The position numbers were made by a program, and so were the translations under genes. The notes beneath the pieces were generated by a model. That model ran no database searches and was not told where the DNA came from. It saw only the letters and a list, made by a program, of their open reading frames with translations. Below are positions 16,453 through 24,625 of a stretch of 40,167 nt of DNA, piece after piece. The DNA is from Alphaproteobacteria bacterium (GTDB lineage: Bacteria; Pseudomonadota; Alphaproteobacteria; Acetobacterales; Acetobacteraceae): positions 1-40,167 of the forward strand of contig JAPLOI010000051.1 in the NCBI GenBank assembly GCA_026400815.1, written 5' to 3'. Positions within the stretch are counted from its first letter, which is position 1; each line of letters opens with the position of its first letter.

Positions 16453-17196
16453 TTACTGAGCCAGCCACCCTCCATCGATGACCAGTTCAGAGCCGGTCAC
16501 GAACGAAGATTCATCGGAGGCCAGGTAGAGCACGCCATAGGCCACATCCATCGGCACGCCGATCCGGCGCAGCGGGGTCTGCGCCACGGCCAGGGCGCGG
16601 GAATTGGCGTTGGTGCCGTTCAGCATCGGCGGCAGGTAGCCGGGATGCACCGTGTTCACCCGGATGCCCTGGGGCCCGTAGCGCACCGCCGCCGCCTTGG
16701 AATAGATCCGCACCGCGCCCTTGGAGGCGTGGTAGCCCGGGTGGCCGCCATCGCTGCCGACAAAGCCATTGATCGACGAGATGTTGATGATGGAGCCGCC
16801 GCCGGTCTTCATCATCTCGTTCGCGGCCAGCTTGGTGCCGAGGAACACCGAGGTCTGGTTCACCGCGATCAGCTTGTTCCAGCCCTCGATGGCATCGGGG
16901 TCGCCCACCGCACTGCCGGAGATGCCGGCATTGTTCACCAGCACGTCGATCCGCCCATAGGCAGCCAGGGTGGCGGCGATCAGCGCCTCCCACTCCGCCT
17001 CCTGCGAGACGTCGATGCGGTGGAACATCGCGGTCCCGCCATCGGCGCGGATGGAGTCGACCACGGCATCGCCGAGATCGGGCAGGATGTCGGCCACCAC
17101 CACCTTCGCGCCTTCGCGCGCAAACAGGCGCGATTCCGCCTCGCCCATGCCGTGCGCGCCGCCCGTGACGATCGCCACCTTGCCCTGAAGCCGCAT
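16453..17196 (-). CDS. SDR-family oxidoreductase
   Basis: Classical short-chain dehydrogenase/reductase of 247 residues, probably oxidising a secondary alcohol or reducing a ketone with NAD(P)H. Cofactor motif TGGAHGMG (11-18) and an acidic residue after the second strand (VVVAD, Asp36) favour NAD(H). NNAG is at 88-91, the catalytic serine in INISS (about 140), and YHASK gives Tyr155/Lys159. The end VIDGGWLAQ is typical. Best general resemblance is to cyclohexanol/3-oxoacyl reductase-like SDRs. It converges with the aldolase and diverges from the flavin monooxygenase. Together with the Baeyer-Villiger enzyme, an alcohol-ketone-ester route is conceivable. Confidence 0.92.
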   Translation of the reverse strand: MRLQGKVAIVTGGAHGMGEAESRLFAREGAKVVVADILPDLGDAVVDSIRADGGTAMFHRIDVSQEAEWEALIAATLAAYGRIDVLVNNAGISGSAVGDPDAIEGWNKLIAVNQTSVFLGTKLAANEMMKTGGGSIINISSINGFVGSDGGHPGYHASKGAVRIYSKAAAVRYGPQGIRVNTVHPGYLPPMLNGTNANSRALAVAQTPLRRIGVPMDVAYGVLYLASDESSFVTGSELVIDGGWLAQ

Positions 17197-17359
17197 GATC
17201 GTTTCCCCCTTTTGGTTGGTGTTGGCGGCAGCTTAGGCACCGGGCGCCCAGGGGGGCAACGACGCGCTCAGCGCGTGGCATCAACCACGCACCGCTTGGC
17301 GGGCGGGTCCAGATGCGGGACACTGTCACAAACGCCGCCACGTGCGAGGGAAACATCCG

Positions 17360-19156
17360 ATGGACCGTTTCGACCAGGCCTTCGCCGAGTTCCAGGCCAC
17401 CGCCCGGCACCGTGCCGCGGCGGAGGATTGGCTCGCCGCCTTCGAGGCCGCTTTGGCCGCGCGCGATGCGGCGGGGATCGCAGCGCTGTTCCACCCCGAG
17501 GCGCAATGGCGCGACATCCTGGCCTTCACCTGGCATTTCACCCCCACCGAGGGCCGTGACGCAGTAGCCGCACGGCTGGTCGCGGCGCAGGGCGAAATCC
17601 AGGCGCACGGCTTCCACCTGCCGCCAGATCGGCGGGCGCCGAAGGCGGCCACGCGGCTGGGCATCGAAAGCACGGAGGCGATCTTCGGGTTCAAGACCGC
17701 GCATGGCCGCGGCGCCGGGCTGCTGCGGCTGGCGCCGGGCGAAGGCGGGATGCAGGCCTGGCACATCTCCACCACGCTGGAGGCGCTGGAGGGTTGGGAG
17801 GAGCAGATCGGCGACAACCGGCCGACCGGCGCCGCCTATTCACGCAACTTCGGCGGCGACAACTGGGCCGATGTGCGCCGCAAGGCCGCGGCCTATGAGG
17901 ATCGTGACCCTACGGTGCTGGTGATCGGCGGCGCGCAGGCCGGCCTGGCGGTGGCGGCGCGGCTGAACCAGCAGGGCGTGGATACGCTGGTGGTGGAGAA
18001 GTGGCCGCGCATCGGCGACAGCTGGCGGCGGCGCTACCACTCCCTGGCGCTGCACAACTCCACCCACATCAACCACCTGCCCTACATGCCGTTCCCGCCG
18101 ACCTGGCCGAAATACATTCCCAAGGACATGCTGGGGAACTGGTTCGAGTTCTACGCCGATGCCATGGAGATCAACTGCTGGACCAACACCGAGTTCACCG
18201 GTGGCAGCTGGGATGAAGCGGCGCAGTGCTGGACCGCGACGGTGCGCCGGGCCGACGGCACCGAGCGGGTGCTGCGCCCGCGCCACCTGGTGTTCGCCAA
18301 CGGCGCCAGCGCCTATCCGCTGATCCCCGAGGTCGCGGGGCTCCCGGATTTTCAGGGCGACGTGATCCATTCCGAAGGCTTCGACAGCGGCGCGGCCTGG
18401 GCGGGCAAGCGGGCGCTGATCATCGGCACCGGCAGCAGCGCCAACGACATCGCGCTGGACCTGCACAGCCACGGCGTTCACACCACGCTGGTGCAGCGCG
18501 GCTCCACCACCGTGGTTTCGATCAACCCCAGCGCGCGGCTGAACGAGGCGGTGTGGAACGAGGCCGGCGCGCTGGAGGATGCCGACCAGGTGGCATCAGC
18601 CGCCACGCCGCCGCTTGTGATGAAGGGCTACAAGGCCGTGGTGAAGCGGATGGTGGAGCTGGACCGCGAGATGATCGACGGCCTGAAATCCATCGGCTTC
18701 AAGCACGACATGGGCGAGGACGATACCGGCCACCAGGTGAAGTATTACACCCGCGGCGGCGGATACAATCTGGATGCCGGTAGCTCCGCGCTGATGATCA
18801 AGGGCGAGATCGGGCTGCTGCAATTCGACCGGATCGAACGCTTCGTGGCCGAAGGAGCGCGGCTGAAGGACGGCAGCATCGTGCCGGCGGACCTGATCGT
18901 GCTGTCGACCGGCTACTACCCCCAGGTGGAACTGGTGCGGCGCGCGCTGGGCGAGGCCATGGTGGAACGCATCGGCCCGGTCTGGGGCTTCGGCCCCGAT
19001 GGCGAGCTGAGCAACATGTACAAACGCACGCCGCAGCAAGGCGCATGGTTCATCGCCGGTGGGCTGGCGCCGTGCCGCATCTACTCGAAATACCTGGCGC
19101 TGCAGATCAAGGCGATGGAGCTGGGCAAGCTGGGACCTTTGTCGCCCGTAAGGTAA
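17360..19156 (+). CDS. Flavin-containing monooxygenase with N-terminal NTF2/SnoaL-like domain
   Basis: A 598-residue two-domain protein. Residues about 1-160 resemble an NTF2/SnoaL-like cone fold (RHRAAAEDWLAAFEAALAARD...ALFHPEAQWRDILAFTW). Residues about 184-598 are a class B flavin monooxygenase: FAD-binding VLVIGGAQAGLA (186-197), the FMO fingerprint FQGDVIHSEGF (331-341), and NADPH-binding IIGTGSSAND (354-363). The SLALHNSTHINHLPYMPFP stretch is typical of the YUCCA-like branch. It probably oxygenates a small organic substrate with NADPH and O2. The ATG at 17360 has GAGGGA upstream; an in-frame GTG at 17342 is possible. Similar NTF2-FMO fusions are known in proteobacteria and fungi, without a firm physiological role that I can cite. 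Confidence 0.9.
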   Translation: MDRFDQAFAEFQATARHRAAAEDWLAAFEAALAARDAAGIAALFHPEAQWRDILAFTWHFTPTEGRDAVAARLVAAQGEIQAHGFHLPPDRRAPKAATRLGIESTEAIFGFKTAHGRGAGLLRLAPGEGGMQAWHISTTLEALEGWEEQIGDNRPTGAAYSRNFGGDNWADVRRKAAAYEDRDPTVLVIGGAQAGLAVAARLNQQGVDTLVVEKWPRIGDSWRRRYHSLALHNSTHINHLPYMPFPPTWPKYIPKDMLGNWFEFYADAMEINCWTNTEFTGGSWDEAAQCWTATVRRADGTERVLRPRHLVFANGASAYPLIPEVAGLPDFQGDVIHSEGFDSGAAWAGKRALIIGTGSSANDIALDLHSHGVHTTLVQRGSTTVVSINPSARLNEAVWNEAGALEDADQVASAATPPLVMKGYKAVVKRMVELDREMIDGLKSIGFKHDMGEDDTGHQVKYYTRGGGYNLDAGSSALMIKGEIGLLQFDRIERFVAEGARLKDGSIVPADLIVLSTGYYPQVELVRRALGEAMVERIGPVWGFGPDGELSNMYKRTPQQGAWFIAGGLAPCRIYSKYLALQIKAMELGKLGPLSPVR

Positions 19157-19189
19157 TACCACCCCCCGCATCTACCGCCCCGTCACTCC

Positions 19190-19220
19190 CTCGTCATTGC
19201 GAGCGCAGCGAAGCAATCCA
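19190..19220. repeat. Short interspersed repeat of the 'CERSEAIQ' type
   Basis: TCGTCATTGCGAGCG followed by CAGCGAAGCAATCC matches a short palindromic repeat seen in many unrelated bacterial genomes, whose spurious translation reads RHCERSEAIQ. The arms ATTGC/GCAAT and the GAGCG/CGAAG region give an imperfect hairpin. It lies 33 bases past the monooxygenase stop. Confidence 0.75.
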
Positions 19221-19270
19221 GTTCTTTTCCCTCCGCCGTAAAAGCAATGATTGATTGTGTCGGCAGGTGT

Positions 19271-19402
19271 AAGGCAAGCGGTTCTTTTTTGAAAAAAAGA
19301 ACCAAAAAACTTTTATGACCTTGCATGGGTGCTGGGTAACCGGCACCCATGCAAGGTTATGAAGTCTTTTTTGCTTCTTTTTTCTTCAGAAAAAAGAAGC
19401 CT
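19271..19402. repeat. Dispersed two-arm hairpin repeat, copy 3
   Basis: Left arm at 19280-19303 is identical to copies 1 and 2. The right-arm hairpin at 19374-19399 has an 11-bp stem, one base pair longer than in copies 1 and 2: both strands of the stem gained one base, so pairing is kept. The core is a new 15-bp hairpin, ACCTTGCATGGGTGC (19318-19332) with its complement at 19343-19357. Here the flanking genes are both rightward, so the element is not limited to convergent gaps. Confidence 0.9.
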
Positions 19403-19512
19403 CTTCCCTGCCCAAACCAGCGACGCCCCAGCCGCCCGTCAAGCACATAATTTCACATCAACGAAGACAATTTTCTGGTCCATCGGTCTATCCTGTGCTG
19501 AAATTCCCGGTG

Positions 19513-19872
19513 ATGACCCATCAACCCGCCGCACCGAGCGAAGCAGATGCACCGCGCCCCTGGGCGCGGGCGATTCTGCACGCCCGGATTCCGCTGCCGT
19601 TGAAGCTCCTCCTGCTGGCCCTGCTCGCCGCATTCTCCGTTGCGGCCTCCGCGCGCCAAAGCCTGCGCCGCCCGCAGAAGGACTGGCTCGTCTCCCTCAC
19701 CACCGACACCACCGAAGACTCCGACTGGGACCCCTATGTCCTGCGGCGGTTTTTGCGCCGGCGCGCCCGCCTCGGCTGGCTGATGCGCTGCGACCGGGCG
19801 GAGGGCATGGCCCTGTCCGGCCACCGCGCGCCGGTACTCCGCCCCACCCAGGCCGCCCGCGCGCCGCCATAG
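19513..19872 (+). CDS. Small hypothetical protein with one membrane segment
   Basis: Possible 119-residue protein that I do not recognise. It has a polar, Pro/Ala-rich N-terminus, one hydrophobic helix (LPLKLLLLALLAAFSVAAS, about residues 28-46), then a soluble Arg-rich region with an acidic patch (TTDTTEDSDWDPY). A single-pass inner-membrane protein or signal-anchored protein is likely if it is real. No convincing ribosome site precedes the ATG at 19513; a GTG at 19495 would add six residues. The reading frame on the other strand looks less protein-like. Coding status is uncertain. Confidence 0.4.
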   Translation: MTHQPAAPSEADAPRPWARAILHARIPLPLKLLLLALLAAFSVAASARQSLRRPQKDWLVSLTTDTTEDSDWDPYVLRRFLRRRARLGWLMRCDRAEGMALSGHRAPVLRPTQAARAPP

Positions 19873-19948
19873 CCGTCAGGCGTCCAAAATCACCCCGAAT
19901 CCGTCGCGAAAACCCCGCGTCCCGCGGCGATCGGTCGTGGCCGAAGCC

Positions 19949-21595
19949 CTACTCGGCCGCCGCCCTGGCTTCCGCCCCGGTGATGCTGAAGCCGCGATAG
20001 TTGTCCGCCACCACCTCGTCGCAGATCTTGCGATAGGTGCCGACACCGGCAACGTAGGGCAGGATCACGCGCGGCTTGCCGGGGATGTTGGCGCCCATGT
20101 ACCAGCTATTGGCGAGCGGAAACAACGTGCGGTCGGCGGCTTCCGCCACGTGCTGCACCCAGTTCTGCTCCGCCTGGCCGGTGGCTTCGATGCAGTCGCC
20201 CTGGCGGCTGCCGATGGCGGTCAGGCAATCGCTGATCCATTCCACGTGCTGCTCGATCGAGACGATCATGTTGGAGAGCACAGAGGGGCTGCCGGGGCCG
20301 GTGATCATGAACAAATTGGGGAAGCCCGCGGTCATCAGGCCGAGATAGGTCAGCGGCCCGGCCTCCCATTTCTGCTTCAGCGTCTCGCCGTCGCGCCCCT
20401 GGATGTCGATGCGGGTCAGCGTGCCGGTCATGGCATCGAAGCCGGTGGCAAACACGATGGCATCCACCTCGTGCTCCACCCCATGGGCCACCACGCCCTT
20501 TGCGATGATGCGCTCGATGGGGGCGTTGCGGATATCCACCAGCGTCACGTTGGGGCGGTTATAGGTCTCGAAATAGGCGGTATCGATGCAGATGCGCTTG
20601 GTGCCGATCGGGTAGCTGGTGGGCAGCAGCGCCTCGGCACTGGCGGGGTCGCGCACCATCTGGCGGATCTTGCTGCGCACGAAATCGGCGACGTGGTCGT
20701 TGGCTTCCTTCACGGTGAGCAGGTCGGTGAAGGAGGTCATCAGCGCGGCGCCGCCGAGCTTCCACCGTTCCTCGAACACGCGGGTGCGTTCCTCGGCGGA
20801 AACCTCCAGCGCCGAGCGTTCGGCGGGGGCGCCGACGACGCCCTTCATCGTCCAGCGCTGGGCGGCGCGGCGGGCGGGGTAGTCGCTCTTCCAATCCTGC
20901 TCGTACTCGGCGGGCATCGCCGCATTGCGCGAGGGCAGGGAGAAATTGGGCGTGCGCTGGAAGATGGCGAGGTGGGCGGCCTGCTTCGCGATCTCAGGTA
21001 TGGACTGGATGGCCGAGGAGCCGGTGCCGATGACGGCCACGCGCTTGCCGGTGAAGTCCACGCCCTCATGCGGCCAATGGCCGGTGTGGTAGGTGGCGCC
21101 GCGGAAGCCTTCGAGGCCGGGGAAATCCGGCAGCTGGGTGGTGGAGAGGCAGCCCGTGGCCATGACGCAGTAGCGGGCGGAGACTTCGTCCCCCTGGTCG
21201 GTGCGGACGGTCCAGCGACGGGTGGTTTCGTTGAAGTGCGCTTCGGTCACGCGGGTGGAGAAGCGGATGTCGCGCCGCAGGTCGAGCTTCTCGGCCACGA
21301 AGCGGGCGTAGCGCAGGATGTCCGGCTGGGCGGAATACAGCTCCGGCCAGTGCCATTCCTGCTGGATCTCGTTGGAGAAGCCGTAGGAATACTGTACGCT
21401 TTCCACGTCGCAGCGGGCGCCGGGGTAGCGGTTCCAGTACCAGGTGCCGCCAACATCCTCGCCGGCTTCGAAGGCGATGGCCGAAAGCCCCTGGTTGCGC
21501 AGGCGGTGCAGCATGTAGAGCCCGGCGAAGCCCGCGCCGACCACCACAACGTCTGTCGCATGCGGCACGGTGCCGCGCTCTGCTGCCTGGGACAT
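19949..21595 (-). CDS. Baeyer-Villiger-type flavin monooxygenase
   Basis: A 548-residue class B monooxygenase of the cyclohexanone/phenylacetone monooxygenase type, which inserts oxygen next to a ketone to give an ester or lactone using FAD, NADPH and O2. The FAD site GAGFAG is at 20-25. EDVGGTWYWNRYPGARCDVES is the conserved stretch after it. The Baeyer-Villiger fingerprint FRGATYHTGHW is at 164-174, and the NADPH site GTGSSA at 190-195. FATGFDAMTGTL is the second conserved ATG motif. The ATG at 21595 has GGAGG five bases upstream. It diverges from the AlgI-type gene. The true ketone substrate cannot be read from sequence. Confidence 0.93.
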   Translation of the reverse strand: MSQAAERGTVPHATDVVVVGAGFAGLYMLHRLRNQGLSAIAFEAGEDVGGTWYWNRYPGARCDVESVQYSYGFSNEIQQEWHWPELYSAQPDILRYARFVAEKLDLRRDIRFSTRVTEAHFNETTRRWTVRTDQGDEVSARYCVMATGCLSTTQLPDFPGLEGFRGATYHTGHWPHEGVDFTGKRVAVIGTGSSAIQSIPEIAKQAAHLAIFQRTPNFSLPSRNAAMPAEYEQDWKSDYPARRAAQRWTMKGVVGAPAERSALEVSAEERTRVFEERWKLGGAALMTSFTDLLTVKEANDHVADFVRSKIRQMVRDPASAEALLPTSYPIGTKRICIDTAYFETYNRPNVTLVDIRNAPIERIIAKGVVAHGVEHEVDAIVFATGFDAMTGTLTRIDIQGRDGETLKQKWEAGPLTYLGLMTAGFPNLFMITGPGSPSVLSNMIVSIEQHVEWISDCLTAIGSRQGDCIEATGQAEQNWVQHVAEAADRTLFPLANSWYMGANIPGKPRVILPYVAGVGTYRKICDEVVADNYRGFSITGAEARAAAE

Positions 21596-21762
21596 GCTTC
21601 CTCCGCTGGTGCCATCGGCACTGCCTGTTGGTGGAAGCAGGCCACAGGCGCTGCGGCCGGTCAACGGCGGCGCGGCGTCCGGTATACAGGCCCGCAGCGC
21701 TGGTCTATGGCCTCAGGGGTGGCGATCGTTGCGCCCCCCGGCAGGCATGGCTCACGATACCG

Positions 21763-23172
21763 ATGGTTTTCAGCTCGATCACCTTCCTGTTCTACTTCCT
21801 GCCGGTGGTGCTGCTGCTTTACTTCGTGTTGCCGTGGCGCAATGCGGTGCTGCTCCTGGCCAGCCTGGCCTTCTATGCCTGGGGCGACCTGGCCCACCTG
21901 CCGATCCTTCTGGTGTACATCGTGGTGAACTGGGCGGCCGGCCTGGCCATGGCCGATCCGCGCCGCACGGGCATGGTGGCGGTGCTGGGCATCGCGGCCA
22001 ATCTCGGCCTGCTGCTGGTGTTCAAGTATGCCGGGTTCCTGGTGGCGCAGGTAAATGTGCTGGGCGCGCTGCCGGCCCTGCCGGTGCCACAGATCGCGCT
22101 GCCGCTGGGGATTTCGTTCTTCACCTTCCAGGGCATCTCCTACCTGATCGACATCTGGCGCGGCGACGTGAAGCCGCAGCGCAGCCTGGTGGCGTTCGGC
22201 ATGTACAAGGCGATGTTCCCGCAACTCATCGCCGGCCCCATCGTGCGCTACCGCATGATCGCGGGTCGCATCGCAGGGCGGCGAACCTCGATGCTGCGGT
22301 TCCGCATGGGCCTGCAGGTGTTCATCCTGGGCCTGGCGCAGAAGGTGTTGATCGCAGACACCGTGGCGCTGCCGGCGGACCGCATCTTCGCGCTCCCGGC
22401 CGGCGAGCTGACCCTGTCCACCTCATGGCTGGGGGCAGCCTGCTACACGATCCAGATCCTGTTCGACTTCGCCGGCTATTCCAACATGGCGATCGGGCTG
22501 GCGCACATGCTGGGCTTCCGGTTCCCCGCCAACTTCAACCGGCCCTACATCGCCCAGTCGGTCACCGAATTCTGGCGGCGCTGGCACATGAGCCTGTCCG
22601 GCTGGTTCCGCGACTATCTGTACATCCCGCTGGGCGGCAACCGCGGCTCGGCGGCGGCCACCTTCCGCAATCTGCTGCTGGTGTTCGTGCTGTGCGGGTT
22701 CTGGCATGGCGCGAGCTGGACCTTCCTGGCCTGGGGCCTGTGGCATGGCGCATTGCTGATCGCCGAGCGGGCCGGGCTGGGTGCCGCCGTGGCACGGCTA
22801 TGGCGCCCGCTGCGGCACGGCTACCTGGTGCTGATGGTGGTGCTGGGCTGGGTATTGTTCCGCGCCGACAGCCTGGCGCAGGCCGGGCATTTTTATGCGG
22901 CGATGGCCGGATTTGGCGGGGGCGACGGCCTGGATGCCCCAGCAGCCGCCTTCCTGGACAACCGCGTGGCGGCGGCGTTGCTGGCCGGCGCGGTGCTGTC
23001 CGCCTGCGCGATGCCGAAGGGGCGGGGCTGGGTGGTGCGCCCGGGCGGTGGCATGGCGTGGCAGGCCGGGCGCGATGCTGCCATGTATGCCGGGTTCCTC
23101 GCCTTGTTCCTGCTGGCCGTGACGGTGGTGAGCGGAACGACGTACAGCCCCTTCATCTACTACCGGTTCTGA
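21763..23172 (+). CDS. MBOAT-family O-acyltransferase (AlgI-like)
   Basis: An integral inner-membrane acyltransferase of 469 residues that carries acetyl groups across the membrane for polysaccharide O-acetylation. Many hydrophobic segments run through the chain. The MBOAT signature FWRRWHMSLSGWFRDYLYIPLGGNR (from 270) contains one key histidine (275), and CGFWHGASWTF has the second, His315. FTFQGISYLID and YFDFAGYS-like FDFAGYSNMAIG are typical of AlgI. The start ATG at 21763 gives MVFSSITFLFYFLP, the usual N-terminus. The gene is 10 bases before an AlgJ-like gene, so they form a pair. No alginate synthesis genes are here; the polymer acetylated is probably another exopolysaccharide. Confidence 0.93.
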   Translation: MVFSSITFLFYFLPVVLLLYFVLPWRNAVLLLASLAFYAWGDLAHLPILLVYIVVNWAAGLAMADPRRTGMVAVLGIAANLGLLLVFKYAGFLVAQVNVLGALPALPVPQIALPLGISFFTFQGISYLIDIWRGDVKPQRSLVAFGMYKAMFPQLIAGPIVRYRMIAGRIAGRRTSMLRFRMGLQVFILGLAQKVLIADTVALPADRIFALPAGELTLSTSWLGAACYTIQILFDFAGYSNMAIGLAHMLGFRFPANFNRPYIAQSVTEFWRRWHMSLSGWFRDYLYIPLGGNRGSAAATFRNLLLVFVLCGFWHGASWTFLAWGLWHGALLIAERAGLGAAVARLWRPLRHGYLVLMVVLGWVLFRADSLAQAGHFYAAMAGFGGGDGLDAPAAAFLDNRVAAALLAGAVLSACAMPKGRGWVVRPGGGMAWQAGRDAAMYAGFLALFLLAVTVVSGTTYSPFIYYRF

Positions 23173-23182
23173 GGGCAGGGCG

Positions 23183-24397
23183 ATGGAGAAACCGCTGGCC
23201 GCCCCCACCCGCCGGTTGCTGCAGCGCCTGTTCGTTCTTGCCGCGCTTGTGATCCTGGCAGCCCCTGCGGTGATGCAGTTCGCAATCCGCAGCGAGCCGC
23301 GGCGGGGCGAGAACCGCGCGCCGGCCGCCTTCCCGGCCGCGCCGGCCACGCTTGCCGCCCTGCCGGCCTGGACGGCGGGGGTGGATGCCTGGTTGCGGGA
23401 CCATTTCGGCCTGCGCAAGCGCTATCTGGATGCGCTGGACCAGATCCACTATCGGGTCTTCGGCAGCTTCAGTTCGCCGCAGAACCTGATGGGCCGCGAA
23501 GGCCGGATCTTCCTGGCGTCGCATGCGGCCGGGGAGGCCTATCGCAACAGCCTGATCCGCACCTCCTGCGGCGGGTTGGTTTCGGCGGCACGCCGCCAGG
23601 AGATCGCGCGATCCCTCGCCACGGTGCTGGAACGCAGTGATGCCGCCAGCCCGGCCCAGCATCTGGTTGTGCTGGTGCCCAGCGCGTCGGCGCTCTACCC
23701 CTCGCAACTGCCGGCGTGGCTGGAGCGCCAGTGCCGGGCCGCCTCGCCCCTGCTGGAGGGGATCGTCGCCGCGTTGCCCGATCCCCTGCGGGCCCGCGTG
23801 GTGAACCTGCATCCGCTGCTGGCCGCGCTTGATCCCGCAACCCCGGCGATCCCGCGCCAGAACTTCCACTGGGCCGGGATCGGCCCGCTGCGCAGTGCGG
23901 CATGGATCGCCGAGACGAAGCTGGAACGCCACGCCGCCTTCCCGATGCCAACACGCGTGGTGCGCGAGCGCTCCGACATCACCGGCTTCTTTCCCGGGGT
24001 TCGTATTGCGGGTGATGTGACCGTGGCGAATGCGTCCGAGGCCGGGGTGGTCGCCTGCATCGGCCCTCCCTGCTTCGAGGCCGCTTTGGGGGCCGACGTG
24101 GCACGGTTGCTGGAGGACCTGCGCCGCTACGAGGGGCCAGGCCAGGAGGGCCGTTTGCTGATGCTGACCGACAGCTTCGGGGCTTTTGTCGCCGAGGGGT
24201 TCACACCCTACTTCCGGGAGGTGGTGCAGGTGTCGCTGAACAACCTGCCGCAGCTTTCAGGCGAACAGCGTGCCCGCTTGCGTCGCGCGCTCATGCAGGA
24301 ATACCGGCCGGATGTGACGCTGTTCCTGGTGCACGACTACGCGGCCACCTATGCCTGGGACATCATGCTGCGGGACCTGCTGCCGCTGCAGCCGTAG
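23183..24397 (+). CDS. AlgJ/AlgX-like acetyltransferase partner with altered catalytic motif
   Basis: A 404-residue periplasmic SGNH-type protein anchored by an N-terminal helix (about 14-35). Known AlgJ-like proteins take acetyl groups from the MBOAT partner and transfer them to the polymer. Family marks: DAWLRDHFGLRKRYLDAL (68-85), the GKDGWLF-like GREGRIFLA (104-112), and the nucleophile region MLTDSFGAF, with Ser331. The DxH motif expected upstream of HW (as in DTHW/DHHW) reads N227-F-H229-W here, so the aspartate of the usual Ser-His-Asp triad appears replaced by asparagine. It is coupled to the AlgI-like gene. Whether it is fully active is therefore open. Confidence 0.82.
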   Translation: MEKPLAAPTRRLLQRLFVLAALVILAAPAVMQFAIRSEPRRGENRAPAAFPAAPATLAALPAWTAGVDAWLRDHFGLRKRYLDALDQIHYRVFGSFSSPQNLMGREGRIFLASHAAGEAYRNSLIRTSCGGLVSAARRQEIARSLATVLERSDAASPAQHLVVLVPSASALYPSQLPAWLERQCRAASPLLEGIVAALPDPLRARVVNLHPLLAALDPATPAIPRQNFHWAGIGPLRSAAWIAETKLERHAAFPMPTRVVRERSDITGFFPGVRIAGDVTVANASEAGVVACIGPPCFEAALGADVARLLEDLRRYEGPGQEGRLLMLTDSFGAFVAEGFTPYFREVVQVSLNNLPQLSGEQRARLRRALMQEYRPDVTLFLVHDYAATYAWDIMLRDLLPLQP

Positions 24398-24625
24398 CGG
24401 CCCCTATCCGAACAGCAGGAACCCGCCGGCCCGCAAATCGCTGCATTTTGCAGCAGAAACCAATCGACAATCGCAAAACTGTCACCCTATTCTCGTTTCA
24501 GATCCTGCAGCTTGACGATAGATGGCACGAGAATGCCGCGCAGGACCGGGGTAGAGGCACTTCAGGCGGCCCGCATCAGGCGTTGGCGTGTCGACGCGCA
24601 TTCAGCGCAAGGGGAAGGGTGGCTC
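24398..24625. promoter_or_regulatory. Promoter region of the phosphonate/ABC operon
   Basis: The 228 bases before the seven-gene operon. A 6-bp hairpin GCTGCA-TTT-TGCAGC (24440-24454) follows the AlgJ-like gene and may be its terminator. CTGTCAC at 24479-24485 matches a Pho-box half-site; the positions 11 bases on either side match only 3-4 of 7 bases, so PhoB control is a guess. AAGGGGAAGG near 24609-24618 is the ribosome site for the binding-protein gene. Confidence 0.35.

Noticed and set aside
14708-16468. Long minus-strand open frame opposite the PEP-CTERM and aldolase genes, with an odd Lys/Phe-rich N-terminus
   Set aside because: The frame is a shadow of well-supported plus-strand genes; its Lys/Phe-rich start is just translation of the AT-rich repeat copy 2.
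19453-19824. Minus-strand 123-codon frame opposite the small membrane protein
   Set aside because: Gln/Gly/Arg-rich without any hydrophobic or domain pattern; the plus-strand frame has a plausible membrane helix.
24524-24539. TGGCACGAGAATGCC upstream of the phosphonate operon as a sigma-54 site
   Set aside because: The -12 element reads TGCC, with the GC shifted by one base; not convincing.
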